From the NCBI RefSeq assembly GCF_041435215.1, contig NZ_CP108394.1, forward strand, positions 10,230,001 through 10,294,000: 64,000 nt of DNA. The letters are read 5' to 3'. The DNA comes from Streptomyces sp. NBC_01314. GTDB taxonomy: Bacteria > Actinomycetota > Actinomycetes > Streptomycetales > Streptomycetaceae. The first letter of the stretch is position 1, and each line of letters begins with the position of its first letter. This document shows positions 57,897 through 64,000 of this stretch, piece after piece. Below the pieces are notes generated by a model, which was not told where the DNA came from, did not search any database, and saw nothing but the letters and a program-made list of their open reading frames with translations. Both the position numbers and the translations under genes were made by a program.

Positions 57897-59123
57897 GTGA
57901 CGACACACGCGCACCAGGAGCAGGACCGGACGAACCACCTTGCCGACGACTTCGCCCGGGGAATCCGTCTCGAAGACCTCTGGGACGACCCCTACCCCAT
58001 CTACCGCAGGCTCCACGACGAGGCCCCCGTGGCCTGGGTCCCCGCCGCCGGCCGCTATCTGATCACCCGGCACGAGGACGTCGTCTTCGCCGAACAGCAC
58101 CCGGAACTGTTCAGCTCCCGCGAGAAGGACTCCCTCGTCCTGAAGGTCATGGGCGCCAACATGCTCCGCGAGGACGACCCCGAGCACCGCAGGCTGCGGG
58201 CCGCCGCCGAGCCGCCGGCCCGCCCCCGCCGGGTGAAGACGGACTGGAGCCCGATCTTCCAGCGCACCGCCGACGAGCTGATCGACTCCTTCGCCGACCA
58301 GGGCGAGGCCGACCTGTTCGCCGACTTCGCCGGCCCCTTCGCCGCCACCAACCTGGCGCACCTGCTGGGGATTGCGCGGGTCCCGGCCGCGGACATGATC
58401 CGCTGGTCGCAGGACATGATGGACGGCAACAGCAACTACGCCGACGTCCCCGAGGTCTGGGACCGCGCCCTCGCGGCGGCCGGCGCCGTCGAGGAGGCCG
58501 TCGACGAAGCCGTACGAGGGCTGCGGGACGAGCCCGACGGCTCGGTGATCTCCTCGATGCTGCACGCCGAGGACCCGCCCACCCTCCAGCAGATCAAGAA
58601 CAACATCAAGGTCATCATCGGCGGCGGCATCAACGAACCCCGCGATGTGCTGACCGCCGGAGTCTGGGCGCTGCTCACCCACCCCGAGCAGCGCGCAACC
58701 GTCGAGGCCGACCCGGCCAGGTGGCGGCACGTCTTCGAGGAGACCGTCCGCTGGATCTCCCCGATCGGCATGTACCCCCGCCAGACCACCGACGACATCG
58801 AGCTGTCCGGGGTCCGCATCCCGGCCGGCTCACGGGTCGCCCTGGTGATAGGCGCGGCCAACCGGGACGAGGCCGTCTTCCCCGCCCCCGACCGCTTCGA
58901 CATCGACCGTGAGCAGCGGGGCCACCTCGCCTTCGGTGGCGGCCCCCACTTCTGCATGGGCACCTGGGTCGCCCGCCACGAGGTCGGCGAGATCGCCTGG
59001 CCCACCCTGTTCCGGCGGTTGCCCGGCCTCGAACTCGACCCGGACCGCATCGTGGAGCTCGGAGGATGGGTCTTCCGAGGACTGCTGAACCTGCCCGTCC
59101 GCTGGAAACGCCAGAACCACTAG
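57897..59123 (+). CDS. Cytochrome P450, resembling O-demethylating P450s
   Basis: The 408-residue P450 has the heme loop FGGGPHFCMG, ExxR as EETVR and a typical PERF-like DRFDID. The oxygen-activating I-helix reads IIGGGINEPRDVL: the usual acid-alcohol pair is replaced by N-E-P-R-D. The C-terminus ELGGWVFRGLLNLPVRWK is like that of GcoA-type guaiacol demethylases. Unlike GcoA it is accompanied by a separate ferredoxin (61937) and reductase (62251), a class I system. An O-demethylase or hydroxylase of an aromatic acid is likely. The start GTG at 57897 follows GGGAGGAG. Confidence 0.87.
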   Translation: MTTHAHQEQDRTNHLADDFARGIRLEDLWDDPYPIYRRLHDEAPVAWVPAAGRYLITRHEDVVFAEQHPELFSSREKDSLVLKVMGANMLREDDPEHRRLRAAAEPPARPRRVKTDWSPIFQRTADELIDSFADQGEADLFADFAGPFAATNLAHLLGIARVPAADMIRWSQDMMDGNSNYADVPEVWDRALAAAGAVEEAVDEAVRGLRDEPDGSVISSMLHAEDPPTLQQIKNNIKVIIGGGINEPRDVLTAGVWALLTHPEQRATVEADPARWRHVFEETVRWISPIGMYPRQTTDDIELSGVRIPAGSRVALVIGAANRDEAVFPAPDRFDIDREQRGHLAFGGGPHFCMGTWVARHEVGEIAWPTLFRRLPGLELDPDRIVELGGWVFRGLLNLPVRWKRQNH

Positions 59124-59138
59124 GCCAGAACCACTAGG
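59111..59138. repeat. 14-bp direct duplication at the P450 stop codon
   Basis: CCAGAACCACTAGG is repeated back to back, copying the P450 stop codon. The second copy supplies the AGGAG that serves as ribosome binding site for the CoA ligase. Confidence 0.92.
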
Positions 59139-59145
59139 AGCGACG

Positions 59146-60753
59146 TTGTCCGAGAACATCAGCGCCGCGGACGCCGGCACCCCGCCGGGCACCTGGTTCG
59201 GCGCCCGGCTCCCCGCCAACGCGGCCGCGGCCGGCTCCCGCGTCGCCCTCGTCTTCGAGGACCGGACCTGGACCTACGCGGAACTGGACCTCTCGGTCCG
59301 CCGCGCCCTCGGCCGCCTCGCCGAGCGGGGCGTACGCAGGGGCGACCGCGTGGTGATGCGGGGCGAGGCCCGGCCCGAGGCCATCGCCACGATGTTCGCC
59401 GTGACGCGGATGGGCGCGGTCCTCGTCCCCGTCCACCCCCAGATGACGGGGCGGGAGCTGGACGTCGTCCGCGAGGAGACCGAGCCGCGCGCGATCGTCG
59501 CCGACGGAGCCTTCCTGGAGACGCTGGCGCCGGGGACGGAACTCCGCCTGACGTGGGAGGAGATCAGCGCCCCCGACACGCCCCCGGTGGAGGCCGACGC
59601 GCCGCCCGCGGGTTCCGACATCGCGATCATCGCGTTCACCTCCGGGACCTCGGGACGGCCCAAGGGCGCCCAGCTCACCCATGACAACCTCCACTGGAGC
59701 ATGGTCAACGGGATGGCCCGGCTGCCCGTGACCGAGGACGACGTCGTCCTGGTGGCCACACCGCTGGCCCATGTGGCCGTCCTCGGCGGGCTGCCGCAGT
59801 ACACCTGGGCCGAGCGCGGGACCGTCGTCCTGGCACCGAAGTTCGACGGCGGCCTCTTCGTCGACCTGGTGCGGGACCACAGGGTGACCGCCGCCTTCGC
59901 CGTACCGGCCATGCTGTCCCTCCTCACCCGGCACGCCCGCTTCGACGGCCCCGACCTCGACTCGCTGCGCTGGGTCCTGGCGGGCGGCTCGCCCGCGATG
60001 TCGTCGACGACCACCCGGCTCCTCGAACGCGGCGTCCGGGTCGTCAACTCGTACGGCCTGACGGAGTCCAGCGCCGGCGTCACCTACGCCGTACTCGACG
60101 AGGTGGCCGACCGGCCGACCTCCGCCGGGCCTCCCGTGCCGCACGTCGAACTGATCGTCGTGGACGACAAGGGCGCGGCCGCACCCGTCGACGGTGTCGG
60201 CGAGATCTGGCTGCGCGGACCGTCCGTGGCGTCCTCGTACCGGACGAGCACGGGACCGCTGCCCGTGACCGACGCCGACGGCTGGTTCCACACCGGGGAT
60301 CGCGGCCGGTACGACGAGCGGGGGCGGCTCGAAGTCGTCGGACGCGCCAAGGAGCTGATCATCACCGGCGGCGAGAACGTCGACCCGGCGGAGGTCGAGA
60401 ACGCCCTCGCCGACCTCCCGCGCGTCCTCGAAGTCGCCGTCGGCGGCACCCCGGACCCCGTGTGGGGCGAGCTCGTCACCGCGTACGTCGTGGCGAGCGC
60501 GCCCGAGCCGACGCTCGACGACGTCCGCGGCCACCTCGAAGGCCGGCTCGCCCGGCACAAGTGGCCGCGACGGCTCTGCGTCGTCCCGGCACTGCCCCGA
60601 GGGGCCACCGGAAAACTCCGGCGCAAAGCGCTGGGCGACCTCACCGCACTGTCCGCCGACCGGCTCCCGGCCGGTGGTGGCACCCCCACCAGCGACCCCA
60701 CGACGACCGGCGACACCACCACATCAGAGCCGCACACCCAGGAGAGACCGTGA
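59146..60753 (+). CDS. Acyl/aryl-CoA ligase (ANL superfamily)
   Basis: The 535-residue ligase starts at a TTG 5 nt after AGGAG. It has the P-loop FTSGTSGRPKG (A3), VNSYGLTESSAG (A5), WFHTGDRGRYDERGRLEVVG (A7/A8) and the catalytic lysine in RGATGKLRRKAL (A10). It activates a carboxylic acid as CoA thioester, feeding the acyl-CoA dehydrogenase. The last 35 residues are a Thr/Pro-rich tail. It overlaps the next gene by 4 bp. Confidence 0.88.
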   Translation: MSENISAADAGTPPGTWFGARLPANAAAAGSRVALVFEDRTWTYAELDLSVRRALGRLAERGVRRGDRVVMRGEARPEAIATMFAVTRMGAVLVPVHPQMTGRELDVVREETEPRAIVADGAFLETLAPGTELRLTWEEISAPDTPPVEADAPPAGSDIAIIAFTSGTSGRPKGAQLTHDNLHWSMVNGMARLPVTEDDVVLVATPLAHVAVLGGLPQYTWAERGTVVLAPKFDGGLFVDLVRDHRVTAAFAVPAMLSLLTRHARFDGPDLDSLRWVLAGGSPAMSSTTTRLLERGVRVVNSYGLTESSAGVTYAVLDEVADRPTSAGPPVPHVELIVVDDKGAAAPVDGVGEIWLRGPSVASSYRTSTGPLPVTDADGWFHTGDRGRYDERGRLEVVGRAKELIITGGENVDPAEVENALADLPRVLEVAVGGTPDPVWGELVTAYVVASAPEPTLDDVRGHLEGRLARHKWPRRLCVVPALPRGATGKLRRKALGDLTALSADRLPAGGGTPTSDPTTTGDTTTSEPHTQERP

Positions 60754-61868
60754 CGGAGACCATGCGGGCAGCACGTATGCACGATGTCGGCGAGGCCATG
60801 CGGATCGAGCGGGTCCCCGTCCCCGTGCCGGGACCCGGTGACGTACGGGTGGCCGTGCACGCCGTCAACATCGTGCCCAACCTCGCCAACATCCTGACGA
60901 TGTGGACGACCTGGTTCCCGCACAGCCCGCTCCCGACCCTCCCGGCGATCTTCGGCCTGGACCCGGCCGGAGTCATCGACGCGGTCGGCGAGGGCGTGGA
61001 GGGCTTCGAGGTCGGCGACCGGGTGTACGTCAACCCGGGCCGCAGCTGCGGCTCCTGCCGGTCCTGCCGCAACAACGACTCGATCAACTGCGCCAGTTAC
61101 GCCTTCGCCGGCTACTTCGGCTTCTCCGAGTCGGCCCTCGGACTCCTCGACCGCTACCAGGGCGGCCTCGCCGAGTACATGGTCGCCCCCGCCTACGCCC
61201 TGGTGAAACTGCCCGAACAGCTCTCCTTCGACGCCGCCGCCCGCTTCGGCTACATCGGCACCATGTACTCGGCGCTGCGCAAGGCCGGCGCCGGCCCCGG
61301 CAAGACCATCCTGATCAACGGCATCAGCGGCACCCTCGGCATCGCTGCCGCCCTGCTCGCGCCCGCCCTCGGACTGACCCACGTCTACGGCACCGGCCGC
61401 GACCGAAACCTCCTGGAGCAGGTCGACAAGCTCGCTCCCGGCCGCTTCCACCTGCACTCCCTCGACGACGGCCCGCTAGACGACTGGGTCCGCGCGGAGA
61501 CCGGGGGCTACGGCGCGGACATCTACATCGACGCGCTCGGACCGGGCGCCCCGCACGAGACGTTCCGCGCGGGTATGCGGGCCCTGGCGCGCGGCGGTGT
61601 CGCGGTCAACATCGGCGCCATCGCCGGTGATGTCCCGGTCGACGTCCACCGCATGATGGACCAGCAGCTCCGGCTGATCGGCTCGGCCTGGTTCACCTCG
61701 GGAGAGGGGCAGGCGATGGCCGACCTGGTCGCCGCCGGGCTGCTCGACCTCAGTCCGCTCGAACACCAGGTGTTCCCGCTGGAGCGGGTCAACGACGCGA
61801 TCAGCGGCACGGCCGAGCGCAACGGCGGTTTCAGCAACTTCGTCGTCAGTCCGGTGGCGACGGCCTGA
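60750..61868 (+). CDS. Zinc-type MDR oxidoreductase lacking the catalytic zinc ligands
   Basis: The 372-residue protein starts from a GTG overlapping the ligase stop. It keeps the structural zinc lobe (four Cys in GRSCGSCRSCRNNDSINCAS) and a Rossmann cofactor site (INGISGTLGIAAALLAPALG). The position of the usual catalytic Cys (GICxTD) is VNIVPNLANIL, and the usual G-H-E is G-L-D, so the catalytic zinc site is absent. It may act as a zinc-independent reductase or isomerase, like quinone- or enoyl-reductases of the superfamily. Confidence 0.82.
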   Translation: MTETMRAARMHDVGEAMRIERVPVPVPGPGDVRVAVHAVNIVPNLANILTMWTTWFPHSPLPTLPAIFGLDPAGVIDAVGEGVEGFEVGDRVYVNPGRSCGSCRSCRNNDSINCASYAFAGYFGFSESALGLLDRYQGGLAEYMVAPAYALVKLPEQLSFDAAARFGYIGTMYSALRKAGAGPGKTILINGISGTLGIAAALLAPALGLTHVYGTGRDRNLLEQVDKLAPGRFHLHSLDDGPLDDWVRAETGGYGADIYIDALGPGAPHETFRAGMRALARGGVAVNIGAIAGDVPVDVHRMMDQQLRLIGSAWFTSGEGQAMADLVAAGLLDLSPLEHQVFPLERVNDAISGTAERNGGFSNFVVSPVATA

Positions 61869-61936
61869 CCAGTACGGCTGTCGTCCCACCGAGGCGGAAC
61901 GCACCACCCCGACAGGAACGAGAGGAAGACCTCACC

Positions 61937-62254
61937 ATGCCCAAGGTGACCTACGTGCAACAGGACGGCACGGAGACCGTGCTCGACCTGCCGCCCGGCA
62001 CCACCGTCATGCGCGGTGCGGTCGCGGCCGGCGTCCGGGGCATCGTCGCCGAGTGCGGCGGCAACCTGATGTGCGCGACCTGCCACGTCTACGCCGCCGA
62101 AGCCGCCCTCTTCCCGGAGCCGACCGCCGACGAGGACGAACTCCTCGACTGCACGGCCGAGCCCCGGCGGGACGACAGCCGACTCAGCTGCCGACTGACC
62201 CTCACCGACCTGACGCGCGACCTGTCGATACACGTGCCGGGAGCCCAGACATGA
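61937..62254 (+). CDS. [2Fe-2S] ferredoxin (adrenodoxin/ThcC type)
   Basis: The 105-residue protein has cysteines at 40, 46, 49 and 85 in the C-x5-C-x2-C ... C pattern (ECGGNLMCATCHVY, RLSCRL) of P450-partner ferredoxins. It passes electrons from the reductase encoded next (4-bp overlap) to the P450 at 57897. The ATG is preceded by GAGAGGAAG. Confidence 0.92.
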   Translation: MPKVTYVQQDGTETVLDLPPGTTVMRGAVAAGVRGIVAECGGNLMCATCHVYAAEAALFPEPTADEDELLDCTAEPRRDDSRLSCRLTLTDLTRDLSIHVPGAQT

Positions 62255-63564
62255 CGACCAGGGAACCCGGAATCGTGATCGTCGGCGCGGGCCAGGCGGG
62301 CGTCCAGGCCGCCGAGTCACTGCGCGACGCGGGCTTCACCGGGCCCCTCACGATCATCGGAGACGAACCCGAACTCCCGTACCAGCGACCTCCGTTGTCG
62401 AAGGAGTACCTCGCCGGAAAACTGCCCTACGGCGAACTCGCCCTCCGCGCCGACCGGTTCTACGCCGACCGTGACATCGACCTGATCGTCGGGCGCCGGG
62501 TGGTGGGACTGGACAGGGCGCGGCGCCGGGTGACACTCGACGACGACAGCGAACTCCCTTATTCACACCTGGTGTTGGCCACCGGCACGCGGCCCCGTTC
62601 GCTGCCGCTGCCGGGGTGCGGTCTCGCCGGGGTGATCAGCCTGCGGACCCGTGCCGAGGCCGACGAGCTGCGGCGGCGGCTGGGCGAGGCGCGGAACGTG
62701 GTGGTGATCGGCGCCGGGTTCATCGGCCTGGAGTTCGCCGCCGCCTGCCGAGCCGTGGGGCTGAGCCCGGTCGTTCTCGACATCGCCGAGCAGGTGATGG
62801 GCCGTGCGGTCTCCGCGCCCACCGCCGCCCACTTCGCGCAGCGGCACCAGGAACTGGGCACCCGGCTCCTGATGGGCACCGCGCCCGTCGAACTGATCGG
62901 CCTGGACCGCCGGGTGACCGGCGTCCGCACGGCGGACGGGGTGACGATCCCCGCCGACCTGGTCGTCACCGGCATCGGCGTCCTCCCCAACGTCGAACTC
63001 GCCACCCTGGCGGGCCTGGAGAGCGAAAACGGCATCGTCGTCGACGACCGCCTCGCCACCGCGGACCCGCACATCTCGGCGATCGGTGACTGCGCGGCCT
63101 TCCCCGCCCCGCACGGCGACCTGCGAAACGCCCCGCAAGGAGCCCCGCACGGCGCCCCCGATGCCGGGGGACGGCGGATCCGGTTGGAGTCCGTACAGAA
63201 CGCCGCCGACCAGGCCCGCTGCCTGGCCGCCCGGCTGACCGGCGCGCCGCGTCCGTACGACGCGCTGCCCTGGTTCTGGAGCTACCAGGGCGACCTGAGG
63301 CTCCAGATCGCCGGCCTGTCGACCGGCCACGACCGGACGGCCGTGCTGGGCGACGACAAGGGCAAGGGCTTCTCGGTGCTCTGCTTCCGCGACTCCGCCC
63401 TGATCGCGGTCGAGTCCGTCAACCGCCCCGCCGACCACATGGCGGCCCGACGCCTCCTGGCCGCGGACATCGAGGTCACCTTCGACGATGTCGCCGAACC
63501 CGGCTTCAGCCTGCGCGGCCATCTGGCACGGGCCACCGATTCGGAACGGAGGACTCCGGCATGA
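62251..63564 (+). CDS. FAD-dependent ferredoxin reductase
   Basis: The 437-residue enzyme matches putidaredoxin-reductase-type proteins. It has the FAD motif V-G-A-G-Q-A-G, ELPYQRPPLSKEYLAGKLPY, the NADH motif V-I-G-A-G-F-I-G-L-E and the second FAD motif HISAIGDCA. It takes electrons from NADH to the ferredoxin and P450. A 20-residue insertion rich in Ala, Pro and Gly follows the GDCA motif (about residue 290), longer than usual. Confidence 0.9.
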   Translation: MTTREPGIVIVGAGQAGVQAAESLRDAGFTGPLTIIGDEPELPYQRPPLSKEYLAGKLPYGELALRADRFYADRDIDLIVGRRVVGLDRARRRVTLDDDSELPYSHLVLATGTRPRSLPLPGCGLAGVISLRTRAEADELRRRLGEARNVVVIGAGFIGLEFAAACRAVGLSPVVLDIAEQVMGRAVSAPTAAHFAQRHQELGTRLLMGTAPVELIGLDRRVTGVRTADGVTIPADLVVTGIGVLPNVELATLAGLESENGIVVDDRLATADPHISAIGDCAAFPAPHGDLRNAPQGAPHGAPDAGGRRIRLESVQNAADQARCLAARLTGAPRPYDALPWFWSYQGDLRLQIAGLSTGHDRTAVLGDDKGKGFSVLCFRDSALIAVESVNRPADHMAARRLLAADIEVTFDDVAEPGFSLRGHLARATDSERRTPA

Positions 63565-63943
63565 CGACGGATGCACCGAACTCTCGCCCGCCCTGGGCAT
63601 CGGCGTTTTCGCCGAGTAGACGCTGGTGGCGGCCGGGCAGTGCACCAAGGTGGATCCCGAGGCCTCACCGGCGGCGGCCGGACTGCTGGGATGCGGGGTG
63701 ATGGCCGGCATCGGCGCAGCCATCAACACCGGCCAGGTGGGGCGCGGCGACACCGTGGACTTGATCGGTGTCGGCGGGGTCGGCGGCGCCGCCGTCATGG
63801 GCGCCCGGGTCGCCGGGGCGGCACGGATCATCGCGGTGGACATCGACGGGCGGAAGCTCGACACCGCGAAGCGGCTGGGCGCCACCCACACCGTCAACTC
63901 CCGGCAGACGGACGCTGTCGACGCGATCAACTCCGTGGAGTAG
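63561..63943 (+). pseudogene. Broken S-(hydroxymethyl)mycothiol dehydrogenase (formaldehyde detoxification)
   Basis: An ATG at 63561 overlaps the previous stop and has GGAGG, but its own frame is unrelated. The frame +2 relative to it reads ELSPALGIGVFAE, then an in-frame TAG (63617), then [20 protein letters not shown] and [20 protein letters not shown]. The nucleotide site ([13 protein letters not shown]) and [20 protein letters not shown] follow. This is the middle of an MscR-type class III alcohol dehydrogenase. The N-terminal half with the zinc ligands, and the C-terminus after about 63943, are missing. So it has a frameshift, a nonsense codon and truncations at both ends. Confidence 0.75.
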
Positions 63944-63967
63944 CGGGAGTAGCGGGAGTAGCGGGAG
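63941..63967. repeat. 9-bp tandem repeat (TAGCGGGAG)3
   Basis: Three exact copies follow, and overlap, the stop of the broken dehydrogenase, so each copy carries a TAG. The remaining 33 bases to the window edge show no gene. Confidence 0.9.
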
Positions 63968-64000
63968 TAGGGGAGCAGAGGCCACCGGCCGACCGCACGG

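Noticed and set aside
1..64000. CRISPR arrays, tRNA or rRNA genes
   Set aside because: No spaced direct repeats of CRISPR type and no cloverleaf or rRNA-like conserved sequence were seen when reading both strands; the repeats found are short tandem arrays.

Overview
This window looks like a chromosomal segment of a Streptomyces or a very close actinobacterial relative. The DNA is very GC-rich with strong G/C third-codon bias. GTG and even TTG starts are used, and genes often overlap in ATGA/GTGA form. NarL-type two-component pairs and hallmark families (Tat lipoproteins, YcnI-like proteins, a mycothiol-linked dehydrogenase remnant) are present. No rRNA, tRNA or CRISPR array was seen.

Layout. 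1-0.8 kb: a serine recombinase running off the left edge and a truncated TetR remnant. 0.95-2.9 kb: a hydrolase, an S24/S26-like protease-fold protein and an acetyltransferase. 2.9-10.7 kb (minus strand): a candidate RiPP cluster of linaridin type. It holds a short Ala/Gly-rich precursor with a P-x-x-x-T-P motif, a membrane/alpha-beta-hydrolase fusion (LinH-like), its partner (LinL-like), an ABC exporter, a methyltransferase, two tiny membrane proteins and a phytoene-dehydrogenase-like flavoprotein. A histidine kinase, a response regulator and a small LuxR protein follow (11-13.7 kb). This is the most novel-looking system in the window. 13.7-19.1 kb: degraded glycosidase and esterase remnants, a second two-component system, a DUF418-like membrane protein and a secreted beta-propeller phytase.

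19.2-29.5 kb: a complete non-phosphorylative L-fucose-type catabolic locus. It has a GntR/FCD regulator, a sugar ABC importer, and divergent FAH hydrolase, enolase-family dehydratase, SDR, aldo/keto reductase, mutarotase and lactonase genes. Three copies of one 15-bp pseudo-palindrome lie in the divergent intergenic region. 29.5-34.8 kb: a cobalt ECF transporter (cbiMNQO) behind a cobalamin riboswitch, a YcnI-like protein and a NiCoT permease. 34.9-41.7 kb: a urea/amide ABC transporter (urtABCDE) with a GlnR-box-like array, plus a MarR regulator and a cytosolic binding-protein homologue. 42-48.5 kb: an MFS exporter with its ArsR repressor, a LysR regulator, an EEP phosphatase, a two-domain GH43 enzyme and a broken MFS gene.

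48.6-63.9 kb: a catabolic island, probably for an aromatic or methoxylated aromatic acid. A divergent core (extradiol-type VOC dioxygenase, PaaZ-like aldehyde dehydrogenase, two FAH hydrolases, AhpD-like protein, MarR, LLM flavoprotein) carries three promoters with the same AGAACTCT operator in the -35/-10 spacer. Downstream are a cupin, a glutaryl-CoA-dehydrogenase-like enzyme, a P450 with its own [2Fe-2S] ferredoxin and ferredoxin reductase, a CoA ligase, an MDR oxidoreductase lacking the usual catalytic zinc ligands, and a broken mycothiol-dependent formaldehyde dehydrogenase. All functional statements rest on reading the sequence and on recalled family knowledge. No database search was run.
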